Shown: positions 48,810 through 60,837 of the stretch, one piece after another
How positions within the stretch are numbered: position 1 is the first letter of the stretch
How the letters are laid out: the number at the start of each line of letters is the position of its first letter
Source of the DNA: Tetrahymena thermophila SB210
Lineage: Eukaryota > Ciliophora > Oligohymenophorea > Hymenostomatida > Tetrahymenidae
Reading direction: 5' to 3'
DNA: 64,000 nucleotides
Assembly (NCBI RefSeq): GCF_000189635.1
Contig: NW_002476484.1
Coordinates: 682,001 to 746,000, forward strand
Notes under the pieces: generated by a model
Databases searched by the model: none
What the model was told of the DNA's origin: nothing
Seen by the model: the letters and a program-made list of their open reading frames with translations, nothing else
Made by a program: the position numbers and the translations under genes

Positions 48810-50723
48810 ATTTTCCTATTTTGTTTATTTATATTTATTAGTTGTTTAAAAATTTTGACTATCTAAAATATTTGAGTGATTGAATTATGGATTATTTTTG
48901 ATAATTAAAAGATATCTCAAAATTTCACAATTATTTTTTAAATTTGTAAAATTAAACATTAAAAAATAATAATGAATTTTAAGAAACCAAAGTCTTTTTA
49001 AAATTAAATCAACTATATATTTCTTATTTAAGTTTGTTTTATAAAAAGTAAACAAATTTTTAATATTCTAAAGCAATAAAAATAATTTTATAAAAAAATA
49101 CTAAATTATCCTTATACTTTGTAATTAAAATCATGATAAAATTGATTAAAAGTAAAAAAAAGCATAGATCTATAATAGTTTTGATACAATTATCTTTAGC
49201 TTGATAAAGGTCTATACAATTTTCTATATCAGGAGAATTTGCAATAAATATAATAAAAAATGTTCTAAACTTGAATTTATCATTTAAAAATTTTTTCTTA
49301 TTTAAAATAGAAAAAATTTAGATTAATTTTTCCTTTATGATATAAACTAGCATGAAAATAATTGTTTGTTTACTAAGATAATTTTGAATTTTTTTTTTCA
49401 GAAGTTTGTTTTGTGGTTGATTTAAATATTTCAGAGTATTATGGTTAAATATTTTAATCTACCATTTGAAAGAAGAATAGACAGCACAATAAGATAAATT
49501 TATTATTTAATTAAAGTGATTAAGTATTATTTAAACTTTTTAAAAATAAAATCATAGAAATAATACCAACTATACCATATTAATTTTGTAGAACAGTTTA
49601 AATAATTGTTTTAATATTACAAAAAATTTAAATAAATTTGTTTATTATCATAATGCTAATCAATATATTTATTTAAACTTTATTTTTTAACAAAATAAGT
49701 TAATTTTATCTATTATAATACTAAATATTTATTTATCTTTTTTGAGATATTATTTTTTTTATTAAATTTCAAATTATTTTTATGGTATTTTTCATATTTT
49801 ATTTACTAGCTACCATAAAAAAAAATATACTTTTAGAAATTGATTTAAATAAAAAAATATATATGTTTAGCTGTTAATTTACTTAATTTATTTTAATTAA
49901 AAATAATTTAAATTTAAAATTAATTATTTGTTGGCTCATAAAATCTAAAAATATTATTTGAATAGAAGAGCTGTATTCGAAATAAAATAAAAATTACCTC
50001 TAAAAAGCTTGATAAATATATTAATCATACGTAATAATATGAGCCATTTTTTATGAAAAATATTCTATTATAATATATCTTCATTAAAAATTAACATACA
50101 TACAATCTGCAAATGTTTTTAAAAGGTCATTTGTAGTTATTGTGGAATATAAATTTTTAAATTTTTTGAAACATGAAAGATTTTTTTTATTTTTAAATTA
50201 GAAGTGGATTTATTAATAAAAAATTAATGTTTATCAAAAGAAAATGATAACTTAAATAAATAAATAAATAAAAAAATTCTGTTGATTTATTTGAGGGAAA
50301 AAAATCAATACATAAAGTATTATTATTTATCTTAAATTTATTGAAATTTGCTTTAAAATATTTTAAATTTCTATATCTATTTATATTTATAATAGGAAAA
50401 ATTAATAATTTAATATAAATTTCTTTTATTTATAATTATTGTTAATTAAATTTAATGATTTTTGTGAAATCTTTTTAAAAATAAATAGAAGAAATTAAAT
50501 AATTAAATCAATTAACTAAATATGATATTTTATGATGAAATTGTTTTAAAAAAATATTTTAGATAAACTTATCTTTGACTTGCTTCATTTTAATAATAAT
50601 ATTTAAAGATGATTATTATTGCTTTTTTATGAACTATTTAAGTAATTATATTTTTATGGTAAATTTGATTTATTTATTTGATTGCTTTATTTACTTAAAT
50701 TTATAAGTTATTTATAAGATTTT

Positions 50724-50731
50724 GCGGGAAA
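50724..50731 (-). promoter_or_regulatory. E2F-type site TTTCCCGC
   Basis: The reverse strand reads TTTCCCGC, a perfect match to WTTSSCSS, about 1.1 kb upstream of the RB-family start codon. Confidence 0.4.
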
Positions 50732-50906
50732 TTTTAATTTGATCATAATCAAAAATGAATTTCACAGCAAAAATTAAAATTTATAATTTTTTATGCAATT
50801 TTTATAATTACAAAAAAAATAATAGCAAGATTTTTTAATTCATAAATTGAAGTGAATAAATTTCAATTTTATTTGTTTTTAATTATTATTAATAACCAAT
50901 TTGATG

Positions 50907-50916
50907 TTTGGCGGGA
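50907..50916 (+). promoter_or_regulatory. E2F-type site TTTGGCGGGA
   Basis: Matches WTTSSCSS and lies about 0.9 kb upstream of the RB-family ATG. GGCGGG is very rare in this AT-rich sequence. Confidence 0.45.
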
Positions 50917-51813
50917 TTAGAAAATTTCAATTAATTAATAAATTGAGATATGAATGATTTTTTTTGAAGGAAAATTAGGTTTTTAAGATGTACTAGCTTT
51001 AATAAAGATAACTTTTAAAATACTAATTGATTAGTTGATATTTTAGCTTTTAAACATTAATTAGTATTTCATTAAATAAATTTGTTCATTAAGATACTTG
51101 ATAGATACCTTTCATCAAATTTAATTAGCTTAAAGAGTGCGCCACATCGCTTGAAAATTCAAATTAAACATTAAGCTAGATGATAGAAAAAGAATCAAAC
51201 CAATGATTGATTTTATTTGAATCTGTTTAAAATTTCAGAATTTAGGATGGATTTGCGAATTGATTTGCTTGTTTATTTGTTCATAAAATCACTCATTTTA
51301 AGTGCTAATTAATTAATTAATAAATTATTTAATTATTTTGTTTTTCAAAAAAATCCAAGACTGAGCGCACTAAAGAAATTTTATAAAAAATTAATAAAAA
51401 ATTTTTAGCTCACTTTCAAAAAGTAATAATAGATAGATAGAATCAAAGCTTATCTTTGAATAAAGTAAATTAAAACAAAGATAAACAAACAAAAAAATTA
51501 GAAATAAATTTCGATCAAACCTCTAATAAACATAGCCATCTCTATATACATTTATACTATTTCAATCTATAAAAAGCAACCACTAAACAAGTAAACAAGC
51601 AAACACAAACTTAAAACATTTTCTTACAACAATTCTCATTCGGTTTTTTCTTCCTTTAATTAATAGCTACTCACTCCTTTCTCTATTTAGTAGAAGAATC
51701 TTTAGGAACTTAGCACTCCAAACAAACAAACAAACAAACTAGCAAACAAACAACAAACAAAATAAGGAAATTCAGTCAAAACAGGAACTCACATAATATA
51801 AAAGACAATTCAG

Positions 51814-54800
51814 ATGGAAGATCAATTGGAGATAATTCAAAAGTATTTTGATAATCCTGAGATTAATTAGTCAATAGAAGATATTTTAGAGCAGTACTTG
51901 AACAACGCTACATGTGAATTTACTGCTTATTAAAAAAGTGTTTACCCAATATGCGCAGCTTTTTACATGGTATTAGAAAATCGTGAAAAAGAAGCTGAAA
52001 GGCTCAGGATTAAATAAAAGAGTCCATAGACACCTTAGCAATAGGAAACATAATACTCTGCTAGTGGTATTTAAGATGAAAGCATTAACAACAAGGAAAA
52101 TATCAGACTTTAATAAAAAGATTAAAAGCTTACTGAGGAAGTTCAGTCGAATTCTTCCTGCAGTTCGCCTAGTGATAAACAAAAGGAAGAAAATAAGGTA
52201 AAAAAGGTAACAAATGTGAGCGTTATTGAGCTCCGCAATAAATTTTACAGTAGGGGATAAATAGACTAGCTCTTGAAGACTATGGCAGAGTTCTCTTAAG
52301 TTCTCAAAGATAGAGAGTACTATGAAGTCATATAAAGCAAATTAGAGTCTATCAAAAGAAATCACAGCTTGTTTGTAAAATTTACTCACGTTTTAGACTG
52401 CTTCTACACTGAAACAGAATTAATCTAAAAGCATTATATGCAAAGAATCATTTGGCGCCTTTATCTACTTTTGAAAGAATAGCTACTTAAATAGAATTCA
52501 GAAGTTGATATTGAACAATGCGTTTACCTTCTTCATTTTATTTGTTCAGAAGCCTTGAAATACGCTGGAAAGACAGCTTAATCTTTAAATAACAACGTTG
52601 ATTATTACACACATAATTCTGGATTGCATAACTCAGCTTAATAGTCATCAAATCTGAAGTAGTATGTAAACTTTTAAACTGTTTCTGAATAGGTGAACGC
52701 AATCCTCCTAAAGAGTAAGCTCGAAATTCCAGTTATGCAGGAACAAAGTGAGTTATTCGTTTCTCTGTTGGTGAATCTCTTTGAAAAGATATATCAATTA
52801 AAATCCAAGGAAGAAAGCTCACAGCAAAACCATCTTAACGAAAATAAAATGAACAGAAATCTCAACAGTAGCAATAGCAGCAGCAGTAGTAGTGACACTT
52901 CGTGTTTGACAGAAACCAAAGAAAAAGCATAACATTCAGCCAGCAATATAGATGAGGAAAAAGAAAGCGAATTAGCCAACACAGCCACTAAGAATTCATA
53001 ATAAATTTCTAGTTAAATAACAGATACGAGTAACGCCTTGATAGCAGATTCATTTTCTTCTTTGCAATCATTAGAAAAATTAAGCAAGCTCTTAGAGAAA
53101 GAAATTAAAAAGTATCCCATTATTGAGGAGCATGAATTTTTATAAAAGGAAGAAGAGTTTTTGTAATCTATTCAGACACCAAAAGCAAAGCATATTTCAA
53201 GTATGCATCTTCAGCAAGGTCCTCCTGGTGTTACTAAGGATTATCAAGAAAGCAAATATTAGATAAGCAACTTAAACCATACTAATGCGAGCTATTTTAA
53301 GAAAACACTCTTTAACAACGATGAGTAAAATCTCAGTCTAAATTCTAAGCTTTCAGATTTGGAAAGACCATCTAGTCCAGTTGGCAATCACGGACTTTAA
53401 TAAAATTAAGCTTGCCTATTAGCAGATGCAGGATAAATTTAACACCCTCATACACCAAAGACTCCTCATGATATTTATAAAATGCCTTTCCAAAGGAGTC
53501 ATTAACCTTTGTTAAGCGCTCCTGCTATCCAAAGTACTCCTTTGTCAAATGCTTTGGACAATTCAAAATGGATCAATATGTATTCTAAGTCAGATCCAAT
53601 AAAAAAAATTGAGGAACTTATGAATAAAATAAATAAGGAATATAAATCCTAATTGTTGGAAGAAGCTTCTCAAATTGCGCGTGATGTATATTACTCTGTA
53701 AAAAAGAAAAACGAAGTTAGCGGCACAGATGGAATAGAATATAAAGTATAAAAAGTTTTAAGCTTCTTCTAAAATGTTCTGGAAAAGTTGATAAGGTAAA
53801 ATTAAAATTTTGGTTTTCAAACACACATTTTTTGATGTTACTCTGACATAAATATTCTAAAAAAATAACATATTTTTTATCAAATTTTGAATCATCTTAT
53901 TTCAACAAATTTTACTGTGCAATAAGCAATAAATAATCACTCTTAATCTAAAAAATCTCTAGCTAATTTTTTATCTGTCTCTTTTTCAATTTAATTTAAG
54001 GCTTGATGCTTTAATAAAAAACACAGTAAAATTGAAATTTCAATCAAATTAAAAATTGAGGGAATATTTAAGTTCTAACTAGTTTTGTAAGAATTTATTA
54101 AAATCAGTATTAAAGCAACTAAAAAAGAAAAATTTTTTGATTAAAGTATTCAATTAACTAAGCTTCGAATAAAGGTTACAAAAAATCAAACTGGTGGTAT
54201 CTAATCAATAAAAAATATTATACTTAATTTTTTTCATCAGCAGACAATTTTATTTTTTCTCTCCATCTAATTTTCTAATTGTTAAAAATACATATAGAAA
54301 GGTTTAATTAATTATTTGAGACAAATCTAAATACTTTGTGTTAAATTTTATTAAAAGCAACCAAGAATATGATTTATCTATAAACATATCACTTCTATAA
54401 TGCAAACAAGATTAAAAGACATCACCTTAATTTATTTTATCAACTTAATCAAGTCTTATTTAAATCAACTAATTTTCTATTAAAATCTTTAATTTCGGTA
54501 TAATAAAATAAAGTATTTATTAAGATTTCTTAAATAAAATTGAAAACTTAGAATATTATTTAACTTAGACTCAAAACAGAATAGCACAAATTATATAAAA
54601 CTCCTTCATAATTAATTTAGCTCTAAAAAAGATTTATCAAAATAATAAAATACTTTTAAATTAAATAGTGATGAAGAATAAAAGAATTTCTATAAAGAAA
54701 ATGTTCTCATTTCTCTGCTTAAAAATAAAAGTTTTATTTTTTCTGTCTTAGCCAATTGTATTATGACTCATTGCTTTGTGAAAGACATAAAGGGAGTTAA

Positions 54801-56273
54801 TCTAGAAATGGTCATAAAACAAAGCAAAATTACTTCTCTTGATTACTGGAGGGTCATATCAAATTTTGCTAAGTTTGATAGGTATTTATTATCAACAATT
54901 AATTTATCTATCAATTAACATACTAATTAACTAATTAATATTAAATTGTTTTATTTATTTATTGAAATATTTATCTTTAAAATTTAATTAGACACATTCC
55001 TGAATCCATAAAGCAATAACTTTTCAATATTGAAAAGCAAATTCTCTTATACATTATATGGGAAGAAAAAGAATGTTTAATGCAAAACGCTCTAAAAAAA
55101 TTCTAATAAGATTTAAATAAGGATCAGCCATATGAACACACTATTTGCAGGAGATTAATCTATCATTCAGCAACTAGAGTTAAGGAAATCAGCAAAATAT
55201 TAGAACTTGATGATAAAATTTAAGAAAGAATATGGGAAGCTTTGTTATATGTTTATCGCTCTTAACTTTAGCTCATGAATAGAAGATATGTTGACCAAAT
55301 TATCATTTGCTCGATCTATGCACTAAGTTTAATTAGTGCTGAGTTATTTGTAGGTAAAGAAATTAAGTTCAAAGGAATGCTTTCTGCATGCGAAAATCTC
55401 CTTCACTTCAACTCAGAAAAAGTAAAAAAGACTACTAATGATCAAGGAGAAAGTATTGACATTATTAATTTTTACAACTAAATATTTTTAAAACCCATGA
55501 AACCATACTTTAAATCCTCAAATAATAATCATATTGGTGTACATGAATAAGCAAATACAAACTAAATGCTTAATGTTCCTCTCAGATTATCCGTACCTGC
55601 AAACTTTATTAACTATACACCAATACTAAAAGAAGATATGAGAGTTACTTTGACTCCAATGACACCGGTAACCTAAAAGCTTTAAGCAACTGAAAGCATG
55701 GAGTCTCCTTTTGTTAACCAATATAATTTCCTTAATCGTAATAATGCTTTTAGATAATAATAACAACAGTAATTTTAATAAAATCCTAAAAATATGATCA
55801 ACAGAGTCAATATTTTAAATAACTAACAATCTGAAACCCCTAAATAAGCTACTTAAACATTGACCGTTTTGGGTTAAAGCTATATATCTGTTCCATCTGA
55901 AAACATCAATGGTACCTAAGAAAAAAAAAATAGAGATGGTTTATAAGGGTCTAAGGTATTTTAAAACTTTAATAACTAAACTTTTGTAGGAGGAACCCCA
56001 ACCTAAGAATCTTCCGATACAAACACTAGTCCTAAATTTGGAACTGGAAACTCATCTAATTTTTTCAATTAAAATAAAAAATTCCTAGAAGATAATATCG
56101 AAGAACTAAATAACTAAAATGCTAATCCTTAACAACTCAAAAGATGTAATAGCATATTCGGTCCAAAGACTCTAAATTTAAATAGTGATGAAGAAGTCCC
56201 AAGTAAATTATCTAAAACAAATAATAATTCCGAAAAAAGTACCGTAAATACAGAAAATAAAGCAGAAAATTGA
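51814..56273 (+). CDS. Retinoblastoma-family pocket protein (pRB/p107-like)
   Basis: Pocket proteins repress E2F/DP transcription and gate S-phase entry. Exon 1 (51814-53795) encodes 661 residues: an N-terminal cyclin-like region (MEDQLEIIQKYFDNPEINQS ...), Ser-rich linkers, several S/T-P pairs (SSP, TPKTPHD, STPLSN) that could be Cdk sites, and the start of pocket A (DPIKKIEELMNKINKEYKSQ). Exon 2 (about 54551-54881) completes pocket A with KNKSFIFSVLANCIMTHCFV and LDYWRVISNFAKFD, matching RB FHMSLLACALEVVMATY and FDFYKVIESF. Exon 3 onward gives pocket B: CRRLIYHSATRVKEISKILE, QLQLMNRRYVDQIIICSIYA, IDIINFYNQIFLKPMKPYF. The tail is Asn/Gln-rich with VTLTPMTPVTQ. TGA is at 56271. Total is about 1,190 residues, two or three introns (about 53796-54550 and 54882-54991). 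Confidence 0.9.
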
Positions 56274-57263
56274 TTGAAAATTAACTTTACATTTTAAAAA
56301 GTTTTACTAAACAATTCAATCTAATCAATAAAATAATAAATAAATAAATAAATAAATAAATATAAAGATTTGATTCCTCTCAACTTGTTGCTATTTGGCT
56401 TTAAATTAAGCAAACTAAATGTTTTTAAATGAAAAATTATATTATTATATTTATTGCATTTCAAAAAACTCTAATATACTAAAAAAAATACTAATAACTT
56501 TTTCACATTAAATAAAATAAATCAGTTTTAAACACAAATAAAATGAAAAAAAATTAAAACTAACTCAATTTAAACCAGTAAGCGAACAAACTAACAATTA
56601 AAAACTCTTTCTTTTGCACGATGAAATTACAATCATTAATCTAAATAATGAAGTAAAAGTTGAAAATAAATAAATAAAATTATGAGAGGAAATCAAAAGC
56701 TATTTTTGGAAAACTTTATTTTATGTAAAAGTAAATTTAATATAAATAATACTTAATATATAAAATATTATATATAAAATTATATATAATTCTTTCATGT
56801 TCTTATATCCTTAATGTATAATAATTTTAATATATACCTTACAAATTCTCAATCTAACTTATCCTATCCATAAACACATTTATTTATTAATTATAATAAA
56901 AAATTTCCATTTTAAAAAATCATTTGGTTAAAATCAAATTTTTATTTATTAAATTAGAGATTTTATTCAATTTTAATAATTAATAACAAGTAAAAAATTA
57001 ATGAACTTTAAATTGTTTGTTTATATCAAAATAAGTTTGAATGTAAAATGCAAAAAAATGAACTAAAAATAAATAAAAATAGATTTTTAAATAAAATTAA
57101 AATATATCAAATTTATTAATAGATTTATTAAAAAGTAAGTTTTAATCCTAATAATTATTCACAATTATATAATATTTACCACTTTTTACTTGTATTATAT
57201 TATAATATTTAATAAAATAAAAAAAATTCTAATAGATATGATAATTTTAATTTTTAATTAAAG
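56274..57263. other. convergent intergenic region (RB-family / ARMC9)
   Basis: AT-rich with (AAAT)n near 56336-56360. No gene. Confidence 0.55.
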
Positions 57264-59286
57264 TCATCTGTTATAAACACCTTTAAGTAATTCATCGGTC
57301 AATTCATCATTAAAATGCTCAAAAATAATAACTTAATCAGGATCATCATAACCATAATCTATACTATCATCATTTTCATCATATTTTTTTCTCATTCCAC
57401 TTTCATATTCATCTTTTTAGTCCATGTCTAAAATTTGTTTGTTAACTTCAGCTGTAAATATTCTAGCATGATATGTTAATATTTAAGTTTTGTAATCTTC
57501 ATCAGTTTTTCTAGAAACTTAATCAAGGAATTAGTTTATCTTTTCATCATAGCTTGTTTCTAAGATTGCTTAGTTAAACTTGTCTTTAGTGAAATAGCTA
57601 AGTGATTTAAGTATAAATTTATTTGCTTGAATAGAATTCTAGAAATCAAGGCACTTCAAGAGGCTATCTAAAAACTATTTTAAATGATTAAATTTATCGA
57701 TTAACTTTTTAACTGAAATGTTAAATTACTTAAACTTAGTTTTGTTACTATCCATAAAATGTAGACATTATTTAATCATCTGAGAGTAAATTAGCTAGAG
57801 TTGCACTTGCATATTCTAATACAAAGACATGTAATTTACTATCTTTTTGATTTTCACTAGAAATAGACATTTTAAGTAAATCTACAAGCCATAAATGCAA
57901 TTTTTCATCTAAGAATAAAGACACAAGCTCATCATGCAAAGTTACTTTATGCAATACAGCTAAACAAAATCTTTAAGTAACACTTCCTTTCTCTTATCCC
58001 TTCATAATTTTAATGATAAGCTTAATTAATACATTTTATGTGTCTCTATCTAAGATATACTATCTCCCTAATCTGATGCAGCATACAATACTTATTAGAG
58101 CAATCAACTAGTGCTTGACAAAATGGTCATAACTTTTGAAGAAAGGAATTTAAAATTTGAATAAGTTAATTAATTTACTTATTAAGATTAGTGATCAAGT
58201 AATGAGTGGGCTTATCAATATGTCCTAAATCTAAAATATCTAATTTAATTAGGTTTTTAAGATAATCTTATCTATGAGATTGACCTGTTTCTAAAGACAT
58301 TAATCTAAGTTTAATCAACTCAGACTTGAGCTACCTTTATAAAACATCTAAATTTAGCTCCTCTTCTTATTCCTCTTGATTTTGGTTTTATTCTTATTCT
58401 TGGCTTCTTTATTTTGTTTGATTGTAAATTCTTTTTGATAAATCAACAATATTTTCTTTAAGCTCTTGAATTACTTCATTACTTGGTGGTTACTTTTCCG
58501 AAGGCTTTCCTTCTTCAAGTACGAGTCTCCGGTACTGTCCTATACTTCTTTTATATTCATCAATTTTCTCTTCCTTTTTTACAGAATTTAAATAAAAATA
58601 TTGAATAATGCTGGTTTTATCTTTACATTTTGTGGACTGGCTTCCATATAATCTGTCAAAAGCTTTACAGAAATAGAAAACAAACTTCTTGAAGCTTAGA
58701 GCATTTCAAGATATTTTTAGTTGAGTATTTTCATATTTTGCTCTAGTTTTCTTTCTCTAGAAGTTCTTGCTGCTTCATTTTATAGCATTTAATACAAGCG
58801 AGGTTTCTCTTAATCTGCGCTTGGTTCTTTCAAAACCTTTTTATCTTGCAATTTGCTTGACATTCTTTTTGCATTTATCTCAGCTTCGAAGCATTCTAAT
58901 GTATTCTAAAATGAATTATATTTGAGAAAACTTTTAATATACTCATTTATTTCTGCATTTTCCATAGCTTGGCTAGATTTTTTTTCTTACAATTTAGTTG
59001 GTTTATTTTATTAAGCTGAATTCTAATACATCTATGTCTAAGGATTTTGAGCATGATCCTGTTGTTATTAAGGTATTTATTATTAATGCTATTAAGATTG
59101 CCTATGTTATTAATTAGACTGCTACTATTGCTAAAATTGTTGCTGTTGCTGTTATTATTATTACTATTACTATTGCTATTGTTGATGGCTTTATTGATTT
59201 TAAGTATTTTTGTTTTGCTATTCATTAGGCTATTTCTAAGCTTGCTATGCAGGCAAATTCTACTAACTATTTCTTTTGGAGCTCAT
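57264..59286 (-). CDS. ARMC9: LisH/armadillo protein ARMC9 (ciliary)
   Basis: ARMC9 acts at the basal body and ciliary tip; human defects cause Joubert syndrome. The start at 59286 gives MSSKRNSQQNLPAQQAQKQP and a polyglutamine tract (residues about 30-60, mixed CAA/CAG/TAA/TAG), then the LisH-like ENAEINEYIKSFLKYNSFQN. Next come NMKILNQKYLEMLQASRSLF (human RYNKIQADYHNLIG), then the armadillo part FCLAVLHKVTLHDELVSLFL, HLWLVDLLKMS and FVLEYASATLANLL, close to human IFWLVDVLKDP and YTLEYSVALLMNLC. It ends DELLKGVYNR with TGA at 57264. Three very short introns, about 53, 46 and 55 nt, restore one frame throughout and remove in-frame TGAs: near 58617-58565, 58191-58146 and 57740-57686. The gene looks intact, about 620 residues, and is divergent from the LITAF-domain gene. 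Confidence 0.9.
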
Positions 59287-59896
59287 ATTTAATATTTTAG
59301 TTATTTTAAATAAATATTTTTAAAGATATCAAATTTTAATAATAATCTAAAAAATAATTTGAAGTTATAAATTAATTAATTAGCTGAATAAATAAATTAC
59401 CTTAAATAATTTTAATATTATTTTAAAAAACATTTATAAAAAACTAATTAATTAATTAATTAATAATTATTTTCACAATAAAATAAGAATATTTTAAGAA
59501 AAACTACTGGTTTATTTCTTTTTGTATTCTATGTTTCTTAGTAATTATTTAATTAAAAAAACTACTTTTAAGGAGAAAATGAATGTTTTTTATTCAAATG
59601 GATTCATTTAAAAATATTTTAAGGCTAAATAAAATTTAAAACAATAATTAATGATATTATTTAAAGGAATAATTAATGGTATTATTTAAAATTTTAATTT
59701 TACTAAATTGTTTTAAAAAATATTAGAATAATCTTACTTTCTATCAGTAATGAATTTATTGATTAATCAATACCATTATTTAATTAATATAAGTAAAAGT
59801 TGTTATTTGTTAATTTTAAATATTCCTACAAAAAGTATTACAAAAAAGTCAAGTTCACTTTGAAAAAAGTTTTCAGATTTTTGAATTGTGCCTAAA
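59287..59896. other. divergent intergenic region (ARMC9 / LITAF-domain)
   Basis: AT-rich shared upstream region with (TTAA)n near 59450. It includes a near-repeat of GGAATAATTAATG/GATATTATTTAAA around 59635-59690. No gene. Confidence 0.5.
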
Positions 59897-60232
59897 ATGG
59901 CAAGCAATTATTAAGAGTAAGAGAATTTCTACCATTAAAATCTAAATAATTCTATCAAGGATAATTTAGAGCAATAAAAAACTTGTATAAATCTACCTAA
60001 TGACCTTAGTGGAAATTATAATAGCTCTGAAGTTTAATGTGCTAATTGCAGAAAAATAGGAAAATCAGAAATAAAATGTGAGGCTAATAAATGGACTTGC
60101 TTATATGCATGCGTGCTATCTCCTATTTTTATTTGCTTTGTACCTTTTTTCATAAATAGTTGCTAGGATGTTTATCATAAATGTCCATACTGCTAAATAC
60201 AGATTGGATTTACAGAGCATAATCCTTGCTGA
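59897..60232 (+). CDS. LITAF-domain membrane-associated zinc protein
   Basis: LITAF/CDIP domains coordinate zinc with two Cys-pair knuckles separated by an amphipathic, membrane-inserted stretch, at late endosomes and lysosomes. This intron-less frame of 111 residues begins MASNYQEQENFYHQNLNNSI (Asn/Gln-rich) and then shows the signature: VQCANCRKIG (first CxxC, residue about 55), a Trp (KWTC), a hydrophobic span ACVLSPIFICFVPFFIN, then CQDVYHKCPYCQIQIG (the HxCPxC knuckle), ending EHNPC with TGA at 60230. Size and arrangement are typical. It probably binds endosomal membranes; substrate or partner unknown. Confidence 0.9.
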
Positions 60233-60837
60233 AATTAAATTCTATTATTATTGATTAAATTACAGATATGAAAGTATTCATAAAAAGTATATAAAAATGA
60301 TTCATTTAATAATAAATATATTAATAATCTCATCAAAGATATTTTTATGACTGTGTTTGTTCTTTTTTACTTTTTAAATTTTAAAAGCCAAATGCTTTTT
60401 TTTGTTACTAACAAAAATTGATTATGCTAGCCTACCTACTTCTACGAAAAAATAAAGATTTCAAAAATCTCCTTTTTAAAAAACGATTAATTAATTAATT
60501 GGATTTTTCGTTTTTTAGATAAAATAAAATTTGAAGATTAAAATGAATATGAAAAATAATTTTAATTTGAAAATAAAAACAAATAAATTTATAAATAAAT
60601 AAATAAAAAATAGTTTTTAAAAACTATTTTTAAACAAGATAGATAGCTTGTTTAATTTAAAGAAAATCATATGCAGATAATTTTACTTTAAATCTATTTA
60701 TGAATGCATAATTTATAATATAATCTATTTATTTTTCTAATTGAAATGTTTAATTTTATTAGCTTTTCTGTTTTAAAATAAAATAAATGGGTTTTTTATT
60801 TTTATTTTGATATGTGGATTTTTTGTTTTGTTTTATT
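60233..60837. other. convergent intergenic region (LITAF-domain / cyclin-Y-like)
   Basis: AT-rich, no gene seen; a short inverted AAAAACTATTTTTAAA near 60610 is simple sequence. Confidence 0.5.

Larger units (their letters stand above)
48810..51813. other. divergent intergenic region, 3.0 kb (B-box/kelch / RB-family)
   Basis: Extremely AT-rich and gene-free as far as I can see. The rare G+C stretches on the RB side include two E2F-type sites (50724-50731 and 50907-50916), GTGCGCCAC near 51138 and GAGCGCAC near 51364. The last 250 nt are A/C-rich (CAAA)n, typical of a leader. Confidence 0.5.

Noticed and set aside
52693-52988. Serine-run and antisense leucine-run ORFs
   Set aside because: The plus one is a fragment of RB exon 1 and the minus one is its antisense shadow.
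57680-58620. Apparent frameshifts in ARMC9, suggesting a pseudogene or programmed frameshifting
   Set aside because: Three short GT...AG introns explain every shift and restore homology; an AAATAA near 57780 recalls Euplotes frameshift sites but TAA is a sense codon here.
58947-59292. Poly-Asn/Ser and poly-Leu ORFs
   Set aside because: Both are out-of-frame or antisense readings of the ARMC9 polyglutamine tract.
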